Of a stretch of DNA of 64,000 nt, positions 8,498-17,036 are shown piece by piece. Numbering within the stretch: the first letter of the stretch is position 1; the number at the start of each line of letters is the position of its first letter. The stretch spans positions 101,751 to 165,750 of the forward strand of contig BJGZ01000006.1 in NCBI GenBank assembly GCA_014191195.1, in the 5' to 3' direction. The notes under the pieces were generated by a model that ran no database searches, was not told the DNA's origin, and was given only the letters and a program-made list of their open reading frames with translations. A program made the translations under genes and the position numbers. Source of the stretch: Chlorobiota bacterium. Its GTDB lineage: Bacteria; Bacteroidota; Ignavibacteria; Kapaibacteriales; UBA961.

Positions 8498-9172
8498 ATG
8501 CATCTTCTCATATTTGATATTGATGGAACATTATGTGATACAAATTATATAGATGAATTATGTTTAGTTCATTCAGCACAACAAGTTCTAAATATCCAGA
8601 ATATTTCCTCCGATTGGAGTACTTATAAACAAAGTACAGATAGTGGAATAATATTGGAATTAATTGAGACATTAAATCTTGATTCTGAAATTGATATGTA
8701 TTCTACAGTAAAAAGATCATTTATAGAATTACTTGAAAAATATTTTTACTCAAATCCAGAGTATTTTCTTCCAATACCAGGTGCTAAAAACATTATTCCT
8801 TTATTATTAAAAGAAGGATTTGCAATTGGAATTGCTACAGGTTGTTGGCTGGATTCTGCTGTTTTAAAACTAGAAAAAGTTGGAATACAAATAAATAATA
8901 TTCCTATTTGTAGTGCTGATAATGATATTGAAAGAGTTAATATTATCAAACAATGTATTACAGATTGTAGTCTGTTCTATAATAAAGATACTTTCTCTGC
9001 TATAACGTATATTGGCGATGGTCCATGGGATTTACTGGCAGCAAAAAAACTTGATATCAATTTCTTGGGAATTGCAAAGGGTAATCGTGCAATACTATTA
9101 AAGGAATTAGGGGCGCACAATGTATTTGAAGAATATTCCCTTATTTATGAATATCTAATACAAAGTATCTAA
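8498..9172 (+). CDS. HAD-family phosphatase, phosphoglycolate-phosphatase-like
   Basis: This 224-residue protein starts with the classical HAD nucleophile motif DIDGT at residues 7-11, then an alpha-helical C1 cap and the C-terminal acidic motif GDGPWD. It differs from the PhnX-like protein in this operon, which has DLAGT, so it should be an ordinary phosphomonoester phosphatase or nucleotidase-like enzyme, not a C-P hydrolase. It follows the transporter by 7 nt and is the last gene of the locus before a 324-nt gap. A role on a phosphorylated by-product of the pathway is only inferred from position. I see no terminator directly after it. Confidence 0.8.
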   Translation: MHLLIFDIDGTLCDTNYIDELCLVHSAQQVLNIQNISSDWSTYKQSTDSGIILELIETLNLDSEIDMYSTVKRSFIELLEKYFYSNPEYFLPIPGAKNIIPLLLKEGFAIGIATGCWLDSAVLKLEKVGIQINNIPICSADNDIERVNIIKQCITDCSLFYNKDTFSAITYIGDGPWDLLAAKKLDINFLGIAKGNRAILLKELGAHNVFEEYSLIYEYLIQSI

Positions 9173-9496
9173 CAAAGTCAAGTAAGCTATTTATATAATG
9201 TAATCGTATTAGCACAAGATATAGTAGATAAAAAAAAGGATATTTCTATGTGAATGACAGATGAAATATTTAATCGGGATATGTACAAAGTATTTCTAGT
9301 TTAGTACATTATTACATGACAATAGCAGTAATATGTTTACATATATAATGAGGAGTAAAGATATTATTATTTATTTTGTAGCGTAGAACAAAATGAAGTC
9401 TCTTTGATTCTTATATGTACGCTTATACAAGTATGATTTTTTCGTCTTCATAATGTAAAGTTCTTTTTATTATTAACTAAAATTATTAGGTGTTAT
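9173..9496. other. Non-coding gap after the phosphonate locus
   Basis: This 324-nt very AT-rich spacer has stop codons in all frames and no credible gene, tRNA or strong terminator hairpin. It should contain the promoter of the downstream Cache-like lipoprotein. I see no recognisable operator. Confidence 0.6.
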
Positions 9497-10000
9497 ATGA
9501 AAATTTATGTGACTAGATTTCTATGTATTGTTTTTTTTGCTTTTGTTTTCACTGGATGTTCAGACACTAATACCCCAAATACAGATCAGCAAGCCATAGA
9601 GCAAGCTATGCAAGTATTTGTGCAAACATTAGAAGCTGGAGATATCGATAGTTCAACTATTTCTATGAAAGTGAGAACATATATTGAATCTAAGGATATT
9701 CGTTTTTTTGGTTCTACAGTTTGTTTATTGAATACAAATAAGCAGGCTATATTTAGTCCGTACTGGTATAAAAGTTCATTAGGTATCAAGTACAAAGATC
9801 TTGCAAGCGATACATCTTATGATATCAACAAACAAGAATGGTTACTAAAGCCAATTCAAACAAATTTAGGTGTTTGGAGCGCGCCATATTTTGATGCAGG
9901 CGGAGGAGACATATGGATGAAAACATATTCAGTCCCTGTAAAAAAAGTAGGTGTAATTGTAGCCATTGCAACAACAGATTTACAAGTTGAAAAGCCATAA
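9497..10000 (+). CDS. Lipoprotein with Cache (PDC)-like sensor domain, no output domain
   Basis: This 167-residue protein has a lipoprotein signal (lipobox FTGC near residue 20) followed by a short helix and a beta domain. Its end, with WSAPYFDAGGGDIWM, TYSVPV and GVIVAIATTDLQ, matches the second half of a double-Cache sensor as found in RsbU-type phosphatases and chemoreceptors. In those proteins the domain precedes a membrane helix and a signalling module; here nothing follows, so it is a stand-alone lipid-anchored ligand-binding domain. Function is unknown; it could be a binding protein or sensor partner. The next gene is an adenylate cyclase, but 388 nt separate them. The Cache call rests on motif resemblance only. 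Confidence 0.6.
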   Translation: MKIYVTRFLCIVFFAFVFTGCSDTNTPNTDQQAIEQAMQVFVQTLEAGDIDSSTISMKVRTYIESKDIRFFGSTVCLLNTNKQAIFSPYWYKSSLGIKYKDLASDTSYDINKQEWLLKPIQTNLGVWSAPYFDAGGGDIWMKTYSVPVKKVGVIVAIATTDLQVEKP

Positions 10001-10388
10001 TTTGAAAAATAGTGCACTTAATTTAAGGTGAATGAAATCCTATATAAATATCTGAAAACCTCCAATAAGTAGTATTGAATTTAATTTTGAAGCTTTGTCT
10101 ACTGTAAAAATCTCGTATCATAATTCAGGATTTAATCTTAACAAGCGCATACACAATGAGTAGAAGTATCACAATGAACATTCTTAAACTGAAAGAATGG
10201 ATTGGAACTATACAACTGTTTGATTGGATATTTAAGACTTTATAAAGCACATTATGTATTGGAATTTAATGCTGAAATGATAATTATCATTAACAAAAAA
10301 CATAAAGCTATTATTTATGTGAATTAATAAAGTAAAGGGTCTAACTTTGTATAAGAAAGAGATTTATTAATGTACAAATGCAACAATT
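10001..10388. other. Long non-coding gap upstream of adenylate cyclase
   Basis: This 388-nt AT-rich stretch has no open frame of useful length. Its one notable element is a 16-bp perfect palindrome at 10276-10291, given separately. It may also hold a degenerate gene remnant, but I cannot identify one. Confidence 0.6.
10276..10291. promoter_or_regulatory. Fur-box-like palindrome
   Basis: The perfect palindrome AATGATAATTATCATT contains the GATAAT/ATTATC half-sites of Fur-family operators and ends about 98 nt before the adenylate cyclase ATG. In AT-rich DNA, palindromes arise by chance, but 16 perfect positions with this specific core are suggestive. A Fur, Zur or PerR regulator is inferred, not shown. 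Confidence 0.35.
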
Positions 10389-12338
10389 ATGTCCGTGATT
10401 ACAATTAAAGAACAATGTGATAATGCCTGGAAAATGATTAATTCGGGTGATTTCATTGGAGCAGAACATGTTGCTAATGCTATGCTTGCAGATCTTGGAA
10501 AGAATCCAGAAAAAAATGATGATGTATTCAGGATTTATGATGTTTTAGCATTCTCTTATATCTATCGAGGTATGCCAAAAGATGCATTAGCATACACATT
10601 TATTATGTCTGACATAGCAGACTTTCTACAAAATCCATCGTATCAGTTTAAGTCAAATAATATACTATGCCTATTGCATCAAGAGATGTCTTTAATAGAT
10701 AAAGCCTTGGAATATGGAAATAGAGCATATCAGCTTGCAACAGAATCAAATAACAAAAAAAATCTGTCTACAATCACAGGTAATTTAGGGCTCATCTATT
10801 CCAGTGCCAGTAATGATCAATTAGCATTAACATATCTATTCGAGGCAGAACAAACTGCCAAAACACTGGATTGGAAAGATCATCTCGCCACCATTTATGG
10901 AAATATTGCTAATGTTTTTTCTAAACATTCAGATTATGTACGTTCCTTAGAATATTTTCAATATTCTTTGGAGATCCATGAAGCAAATAATAATATAAAA
11001 GAAAAGGGAAGAGTTCTCGGAAATCTTGCTGTTGTATACCTAGCCCTATCAGATTTCCCTCGAGCAATTAGTTATTTTGAACAAGCACTTGAAATCCACG
11101 AAGCTGTAGATTATAAAAGAGGTGTGTTGAGCTGGGCGGCTGGTTTAGGTGATACATATAAAGATGTGGGTGACTTCTCTGCAAGCATGAAATATTATAA
11201 TAAAGTTATTGAGGTAAACAAAGATGTAGATGATAAAGCAATGGAAGCCAAAATACATAATAGTTTGGGTGACTTAGCTTTATTGGGCGGTACTTATGAA
11301 GACGCATTTTTGAAATATTCATGTTCATTAGAACTGTTCAATACAATACATAGTAAACAAGGAATGTTAGAAACTACAATCAGCTTGGCATCTTTATATT
11401 CCAATCCACTTGCATCCTATTTTCATCCCGAAAAAGCTATAGATACTCTAAACGAAAGTATTACAATTTGTAAGACATTGCAATTAAAAGCAAGTGAAAT
11501 GAATTGTTATAAAATATTAGCAGAATTATATGAATATCTAAAAGACTGGGAAAATACTACGATATTCTATAAACAATATTTTATACTAAAAGACGAGATT
11601 TATAGTAGAGATGCAGAAGAAAGAGCCAATAATTTTGATTTTCAAAGAATTACTGACAAAGCTGAAAAGGAAAAACAAATTGAATTAGTAAAGCTTCGAG
11701 AAAAAGAAAATTTATTACATGATATATTACCATCCGGAATTGCTGATCGTATAGTGCTTGGAGAAAAAACAATTGCTGATTTTAAAGATAATGTGTCTGT
11801 AATCTTTATGGATATTGTTGGGTTTACTCCAATTAGCCAAGCACTGTCCGCAGAAATTATTGTTGAAACATTAAATTCTTTGTATTCAAAATTTGACGAT
11901 ATAGCACAAACATTTGGAATTGAAAAGATAAAAACAATCGGAGATGCATATATGGCAGCTTGTGGCATCTTAGATGAAGATCTTGAACATAAAGAAAAAA
12001 TGGTTGCCTTTGCTTTTTCTGCCCTCGATATCGCACAAACAATTTCTTTTGCTGATACATATCCAATTTCATTAAGAATAGGAATACATTCAGGGAAAGT
12101 TATGGCTGGAATTATTGGTAATAAAAGATTTACCTTTGATATTTGGGGTGATGCTGTGAATGTTGCCGCTAGACTTGAACAAAGTAGCGAGGCAAATAAG
12201 ATTCATGTATCTCATGATTTTCTAAGTAATTTTAATGAACATAATTCATATCTACAATGTAAAGCCTTAAGCAGAGGCGAAGTAAATATCAAGGGTAAAG
12301 GACAATTGAAAACATATTTTCTACAGAAAATGGAGTAA
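10389..12338 (+). CDS. TPR-repeat class III adenylate cyclase
   Basis: This 649-residue soluble protein has about 400 residues of tetratricopeptide repeats (clear units such as GNLAVVYLALSDFPRAISYF) followed by a short coiled linker (about 410-445) and a C-terminal class III cyclase domain. Catalytic residues are present: metal-binding Asp475 in FMDIVGFT and Asp519 in KTIGDAYMA, the purine-selecting Lys515 and Asp584 (DIWGD), and transition-state Asn591 and Arg595. The Lys/Asp pair predicts ATP, so the product should be cyclic AMP. The TPR region would bind partner proteins. It has no membrane segment. It stands alone behind a long gap with a Fur-like palindrome, so metal-dependent control is possible. 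A cAMP effector is not in the window. Confidence 0.9.
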   Translation: MSVITIKEQCDNAWKMINSGDFIGAEHVANAMLADLGKNPEKNDDVFRIYDVLAFSYIYRGMPKDALAYTFIMSDIADFLQNPSYQFKSNNILCLLHQEMSLIDKALEYGNRAYQLATESNNKKNLSTITGNLGLIYSSASNDQLALTYLFEAEQTAKTLDWKDHLATIYGNIANVFSKHSDYVRSLEYFQYSLEIHEANNNIKEKGRVLGNLAVVYLALSDFPRAISYFEQALEIHEAVDYKRGVLSWAAGLGDTYKDVGDFSASMKYYNKVIEVNKDVDDKAMEAKIHNSLGDLALLGGTYEDAFLKYSCSLELFNTIHSKQGMLETTISLASLYSNPLASYFHPEKAIDTLNESITICKTLQLKASEMNCYKILAELYEYLKDWENTTIFYKQYFILKDEIYSRDAEERANNFDFQRITDKAEKEKQIELVKLREKENLLHDILPSGIADRIVLGEKTIADFKDNVSVIFMDIVGFTPISQALSAEIIVETLNSLYSKFDDIAQTFGIEKIKTIGDAYMAACGILDEDLEHKEKMVAFAFSALDIAQTISFADTYPISLRIGIHSGKVMAGIIGNKRFTFDIWGDAVNVAARLEQSSEANKIHVSHDFLSNFNEHNSYLQCKALSRGEVNIKGKGQLKTYFLQKME

Positions 12339-12416
12339 ATATTTCTGTATTTTTGATAGGTATGTTTGTTACCAAGTTTGATACATAATCATTTTAATAT
12401 AATTCTGGAATTTATT

Positions 12417-13394
12417 ATGAAATCTTTTTTATCCTTATTGCTATGCAGTATGTTCTTTTTAGTAGGTTGTTCTGAAGAAACAATTAATACAAGCATAACT
12501 CAAAATGATGAAGATGTATTGTCTAAAAGAGTATGTTTTACCTATGAGGTATTACAACAACAATTACAACAAGATCCATCTTTGGCAATTCGAATGCAGC
12601 AAATCGAAGATTTTACAGAGAGATTTACAAAAGACAAATCTCCTGCATCATTGCGATTATTGGGTGATACTTTAGAAATACCAATAATAGTTAATGTATT
12701 ATATAAAACTACTGTCCAAAATATTTCTTCTGCTCAAATTCAATCACAGATTACTGCACTAAATAATGATTTTGAAGCCTTAAATACAGATTATAATCTA
12801 ACTCCATCTGTATTTCAATCATTAAGAGCTGGTAATACTAAAATTAGATTTGTTTTAGATGGAATTATTAGAAAGTCAACTACTAAAACAGGTTGGTCTG
12901 CAGATAATTCAATGAAATCAACTGCTAAAGGTGGCATTAGTCCAAGCTCTCCAACTACAAAATTAAATATTTGGATATGCAATCTTAGTGGTGGTATACT
13001 GGGATATGCTCAGTTTCCAGGAGGAAGCTCTACAACAGATGGTGTAGTGATAGATGATAATGCATTTGGAACAACAGGTACAGTTCAAGCCCCCTTTAAT
13101 AAAGGGAGGACGGCTACTCATGAAGTTGGCCATTGGATGAATTTAAGACATATCTGGGGAGATGCAAACTGTGGAAGTGATTTAGTTTCAGATACGCCAA
13201 ATCATAATTCTGAAAATTATGGATGTCCAATATATCCACATTATAGTACATGCTCTGGTAAACCTGTAGAAATGACTATGAATTATATGGATTATTCTGA
13301 TGATGCTTGTATGTATATGTTTACTTCAGGACAAAAAACCAGAATGAGGGCTATATTTGCTTCGGGTGGTCCAAGATATAGTTTCGGACAATAA
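12417..13394 (+). CDS. Pappalysin-type (M43) zinc metalloprotease lipoprotein
   Basis: I chose the ATG at 12417, not the in-frame TTG at 12366, because it places a lipoprotein signal (lipobox LVGC) at the N-terminus; the protein is then 325 residues. The zinc site is HEVGHWMNLRH at residues 235-245, the M43 form of the metzincin motif, followed by the Met-turn MNYMDYSDDACMYMF. Paired cysteines near the active site are typical of pappalysin-like secreted proteases. It would be anchored on the outside of a membrane and degrade proteins there. No T9SS sorting domain is present. A clear terminator follows the gene. Confidence 0.9.
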   Translation: MKSFLSLLLCSMFFLVGCSEETINTSITQNDEDVLSKRVCFTYEVLQQQLQQDPSLAIRMQQIEDFTERFTKDKSPASLRLLGDTLEIPIIVNVLYKTTVQNISSAQIQSQITALNNDFEALNTDYNLTPSVFQSLRAGNTKIRFVLDGIIRKSTTKTGWSADNSMKSTAKGGISPSSPTTKLNIWICNLSGGILGYAQFPGGSSTTDGVVIDDNAFGTTGTVQAPFNKGRTATHEVGHWMNLRHIWGDANCGSDLVSDTPNHNSENYGCPIYPHYSTCSGKPVEMTMNYMDYSDDACMYMFTSGQKTRMRAIFASGGPRYSFGQ

Positions 13395-13411
13395 AAACAA
13401 TTAAAAAAAAT

Positions 13412-13443
13412 AAAGGGATGCAAATCGATTTTTGCATCCCTTT
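13412..13443. terminator. Bidirectional intrinsic terminator
   Basis: A perfect 13-bp stem (AAAGGGATGCAAA pairing with TTTGCATCCCTTT) with a six-base loop sits between convergent genes. It is flanked by A-rich sequence on the left and TTTT on the right, so it can stop transcription from both sides. Confidence 0.88.
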
Positions 13444-13461
13444 TATAATATATGTCAAGTC

Positions 13462-13755
13462 TTACCTAACTATAGTCACAGTATTTGGTGAGTAAATACC
13501 ACCTGTAAATGAGTTTATCAGACCATCTAAAAATGAATGTTCAATTGTTACTGAATAATCAGTTGCACCTCTAGACATTTCTTTTACATTGGCAGTACTT
13601 AGTGGAACTAATCCTAGAATTAAATAATGATTCTTCTTTGATTCAGAAACACCAAGTTTTGCACCTTGACCTACATCAAAACTCATTACATAACAAGATG
13701 ATAATGTAATTGTTAATAGGATTGCGATAACAGCAGATTGCAACAATGTTTTCAT
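13462..13755 (-). CDS. Bor/Iss-like lipoprotein
   Basis: The start at 13755 is preferred over the upstream in-frame ATG at 13854 because it has an AGGTG ribosome site and begins a lipoprotein signal with lipobox LSSC. The mature part of this 97-residue protein has LILGLVPLSTANV, a central segment, and FLDGLINSFTGGIYSPNTVTI, resembling the Bor family of phage lambda and its relatives (PF06291), including the glycine-rich end before GIYSP. Bor/Iss proteins are outer-membrane lipoproteins linked to serum survival in E. coli; in free-living Bacteroidota the role is unknown. It is a single gene convergent with the metalloprotease, and no other phage gene is near. Confidence 0.72.
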   Translation of the reverse strand: MKTLLQSAVIAILLTITLSSCYVMSFDVGQGAKLGVSESKKNHYLILGLVPLSTANVKEMSRGATDYSVTIEHSFLDGLINSFTGGIYSPNTVTIVR

Positions 13756-13946
13756 AACACACCTAATTAGATAAATAAAAAAATAAATTTTTACAAAATT
13801 AAAAAAAAAAAGGGAATTCCTTTGCAAAATATTATTATACATTTCTTCGGTCACTTATACGTATGTGCTATGTGCTAAAATGTATAGTCAATGCACTATA
13901 GACCAATTAAAAACGTCGAAGGCGTTCATTATAATAATTGGATTAT

Positions 13947-14660
13947 ATGATACATTTAGCCGTAAACATAGATCATATTGCTACAGTAAGAAATGCACGT
14001 GGTTTTACAGAGCCCGACCCCGTTCAAGCAGCTTTAATTGCTGAAAAGGCGGGAGCATCAGGAATTGTATGCCATTTAAGGGAAGATAGAAGGCACATCA
14101 AAGACAAAGATGTATTTGCATTAAAAGATGCTATTTCTACAAAGCTAGACTTTGAGATGGCTGCTACTGATGAGATTATAGATATCGCATTACAGTTAAA
14201 ACCTTATTTAGTGACAATTGTTCCTGAAAAAAGGATGGAATTAACTACCGAGGGAGGCTTAGATATTTATCATCAAAAAGCCAGATATAAAGATCTTACT
14301 AAAAGGTTTCAAGACAATGGAATTAAAGTAAGTTACTTTATAGAAGCAAGTGAAGAACAAATATATACAGCAGCAGAAATTCAAGCAGATATTATAGAAT
14401 TACATACTGGCCATTATGCTGAATCATCTAATGCAATTATCAGACAACAATCACTAGAATTGCTCATCACAGGTGGAACATTAGCCCATTCTTTAGGACT
14501 TCAAGTAACAGCAGGCCATGGACTCAATTATCATAATATCATTCCAATTAAAGAAATACCTGGTTTGATTGAAGTAAGTATTGGTCATGCATTAATATCA
14601 AAAGCATTGTTCTCAGGAATGGAAAATGCTGTTAAGGATATGTTAAAACTATTGTCATAA
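13947..14660 (+). CDS. pdxJ: Pyridoxine 5'-phosphate synthase
   Basis: Starting at ATG 13947 (an in-frame TTG lies 9 nt upstream) gives a 237-residue protein, the usual PdxJ length. It begins LAVNIDHIATVRNARG and continues PDPVQAALIAEKAGASGIVCHLREDRRHI, the PdxJ signature. Later segments FEMAATDEI, TIVPEKR, ELHTGHYA, AGHGLNYHN and EVSIGHALI build the phosphate-binding end of the TIM barrel. PdxJ condenses 1-deoxyxylulose 5-phosphate with 3-amino-1-hydroxyacetone phosphate to make pyridoxine 5'-phosphate (B6 biosynthesis). Dxs, which supplies the deoxyxylulose phosphate, is encoded at 61743-63659. The gene is monocistronic here. Confidence 0.97.
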   Translation: MIHLAVNIDHIATVRNARGFTEPDPVQAALIAEKAGASGIVCHLREDRRHIKDKDVFALKDAISTKLDFEMAATDEIIDIALQLKPYLVTIVPEKRMELTTEGGLDIYHQKARYKDLTKRFQDNGIKVSYFIEASEEQIYTAAEIQADIIELHTGHYAESSNAIIRQQSLELLITGGTLAHSLGLQVTAGHGLNYHNIIPIKEIPGLIEVSIGHALISKALFSGMENAVKDMLKLLS

Positions 14661-14732
14661 TGAACTCTTATCAAGTGTAATTAGTTTTAAATATCTTGAT
14701 AGATTTTAATATTTTTCACTATCACAAATTAA

Positions 14733-17036
14733 ATGACTCATTTACATTCTCATCGATTTTTTACAACATATATATTTTTTTCACTCTTACTGTTTCACTG
14801 TACTTCTTTCGCAAAAATTGAGCCTGCAAATACTACTGGTTCAATTACAGGATATGTGATTGATAGTGAGAGTAAAGAGCCATTAATTAGGGTTGCTGTT
14901 TCTGTAAAAGGAACAAAACTTGGAACATATACCAATAAAAACGGTTTCTATACTATCAAGAATATTGTTTCAGGTAAAGCAAAAATTCAATTATCAAGTG
15001 TTGGTTATGCAAAACAAATAAAAGAAATAGAAATTAAAGAAGGGGAGGGAATCAAAGTAAACATTTCCTTGCAGAAAGCAGCAATGGAAACCGAACAAGT
15101 TAGAGTAGAAGCAGAAAGAGAAGTAGAAAAAAGAGAAATTTCAATAAGTAGAATCAATATACCGATGGAACAACTTACACAGCTAAGAATTGGTGGCGAA
15201 GCTGATGTATTTAGAGCATTGCAATTCTTACCTGGAGTTCTTACTTCATCTCAAATATCAAGCGGTTTATATGTAAGGGGTGGATCTCCAGATCAAAATC
15301 TAGTTTTATTAGATGGATCAACAGTGTATAATCCATCGCATTTATTTGGTTTTATATCTGCTTTTAACCCAGATGCCATAAAAGACGTTGAGTTAATTAA
15401 AGGTGGATATCCAGCAGAATATGGATCTAGGCTTTCTGCGGTCCTAAATCTTACCCAAAAAGATGGTAATAAAGAACATTATGAAGGTCTTCTCTCTGCC
15501 GGAATCATATCTTCTAGGGGTTCTTTGCAAGGGCCATTAGGAGATGGTGCCTTTTTTATTGGCGCTAGAAGAACCTATCTGGATTTGATTTTAAATGCAT
15601 TACCTGAAGACCCAACAAGCCCATTACCTAATTTTAATTTTTATGATTTAAATGCAAAAGTATCGCAAGTACTTGGTGAAAACGATCGAGTTTTTGCAAG
15701 TGGATTTATTAGTGCAGATAAATTGATTTTAAATGGCCCAGGTATAGATTTTGAAATTGGTATTGGAAATGTATCAGGATCTGCTCGTTGGACCCATGTA
15801 TTTGGTGATGACTTATTTTCTGAAGTAAATATTAGTGGAAGTAAATATGCAAGCTCTTTTAATGGTAATAATGGTGGATTTAGTTTTGGTATAGAAAATT
15901 CTATTAAGGACTATACATTTAGAACACAATTAGAATGGTTTGCATCAGAAGATGTAACGATAAAATCTGGATATGAAGGAACCAAATTTGAATTCGGATA
16001 TAAGCAAAACTTTACTGGAAATGCCGATACAACTGCACAAAGCGGTACTGTAAGTGAAGGTGGTTTAACAAATCTTACAGTTGTTGATTATACACATGCC
16101 TTTTTTTCTCAAGCGAATTATAGAATTTCAGATTTATTATCTGTTCAAGCTGGCTTTCGATTTAATTATTGGGATTCTAGTAAAATATCAACCTTAGACC
16201 CCCGATTAGCTATTCGCTGGCAAGCCCAAGAGAACTTTGTTGTCAAAGCATCTTGGGGAATATTCCATCAATATCTGCGTTTAGCTACGCAGCCTGATTT
16301 TACGTTTTTTGATACATGGTTACCTACAGATCAATCCGTGCCCGCAAGTAAAGCTACTCACTATATCCTAAGTTTTGAAACTCAACCATTTGATGGATAT
16401 GATTTAAATGTTGATTTTTATTATAAAGACTTAAAAAATATTAGTGAATTAAATGCCACAAATACTCGTGGAGTAAAAGTAAGTGATGTGTTTTATAATG
16501 GAAATGGCCAAGCTTATGGGGCAGAGTTCTTCCTGCAAAAAAAGATGGGGAAATTTACAGGATGGCTAGGTTATGGTCTAGGTTATGTATTTGGTCAATT
16601 TGATAGTGTTAATCAAGGACGTGAATTCAGACCAAAATACGATAGAAGACATGATATCAAAGTTGTTGGGATGTATCGTCTTAATGAAACATGGGAATTC
16701 GGGGCCACTTTTACCTATCAAACTGGTCAGTCTTATACAGGAGCAACCTCTAGATTTGCTACCCGTAAACCAGATGAAACGGTAAATTCTCCACATATTA
16801 TCCCCGGTGATCGTTATGGATTAAGATTGCCAAATACTCATCAGCTCAATTTTAATGTAAATTATATTACCACATTATGGGGCTTGCCAGCAAGAGTGAT
16901 GCTAGATATCTATAATGTATATTCAAGAAGAGATATTTGGTTTAGATTTTATGATACATCTAAAGATATCACAACAGTAACTGATATCCGATTATTACCC
17001 ATATTGCCAACAGTAGCTTTAGAGGTTAAATTTTAA
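14733..17036 (+). CDS. TonB-dependent receptor with carboxypeptidase-regulatory-like domain
   Basis: This 767-residue protein has a signal peptide, then a CarboxypepD_reg-like beta-sandwich (about residues 33-115, starting TGSITGYVIDSESKEP), a plug (about 140-240, with YVRGGSPDQNLVLLDG and the VELIKGGYPAEYG segment), and a 22-strand-type barrel ending in VALEVKF. It overlaps the next gene, a DUF4249-type lipoprotein, by one base. TonB receptor/DUF4249 pairs are common in Bacteroidota and are thought to be an uptake system distinct from SusCD; the ligand is unknown. No Fur-type site was seen in the 70-nt upstream spacer, so a siderophore role is not supported. Confidence 0.92.
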   Translation: MTHLHSHRFFTTYIFFSLLLFHCTSFAKIEPANTTGSITGYVIDSESKEPLIRVAVSVKGTKLGTYTNKNGFYTIKNIVSGKAKIQLSSVGYAKQIKEIEIKEGEGIKVNISLQKAAMETEQVRVEAEREVEKREISISRINIPMEQLTQLRIGGEADVFRALQFLPGVLTSSQISSGLYVRGGSPDQNLVLLDGSTVYNPSHLFGFISAFNPDAIKDVELIKGGYPAEYGSRLSAVLNLTQKDGNKEHYEGLLSAGIISSRGSLQGPLGDGAFFIGARRTYLDLILNALPEDPTSPLPNFNFYDLNAKVSQVLGENDRVFASGFISADKLILNGPGIDFEIGIGNVSGSARWTHVFGDDLFSEVNISGSKYASSFNGNNGGFSFGIENSIKDYTFRTQLEWFASEDVTIKSGYEGTKFEFGYKQNFTGNADTTAQSGTVSEGGLTNLTVVDYTHAFFSQANYRISDLLSVQAGFRFNYWDSSKISTLDPRLAIRWQAQENFVVKASWGIFHQYLRLATQPDFTFFDTWLPTDQSVPASKATHYILSFETQPFDGYDLNVDFYYKDLKNISELNATNTRGVKVSDVFYNGNGQAYGAEFFLQKKMGKFTGWLGYGLGYVFGQFDSVNQGREFRPKYDRRHDIKVVGMYRLNETWEFGATFTYQTGQSYTGATSRFATRKPDETVNSPHIIPGDRYGLRLPNTHQLNFNVNYITTLWGLPARVMLDIYNVYSRRDIWFRFYDTSKDITTVTDIRLLPILPTVALEVKF

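Noticed and set aside
12366..12416. In-frame TTG start extending the M43 protease
   Set aside because: The extension would bury the lipoprotein signal; ATG 12417 places the lipobox correctly.
13756..13854. N-terminal extension of the Bor-like gene
   Set aside because: The upstream part is low-complexity and the AGGTG site fits the start at 13755.
14669..14701. Short inverted repeat after pdxJ as a terminator
   Set aside because: Only seven base pairs with a long loop and no clean T-run.
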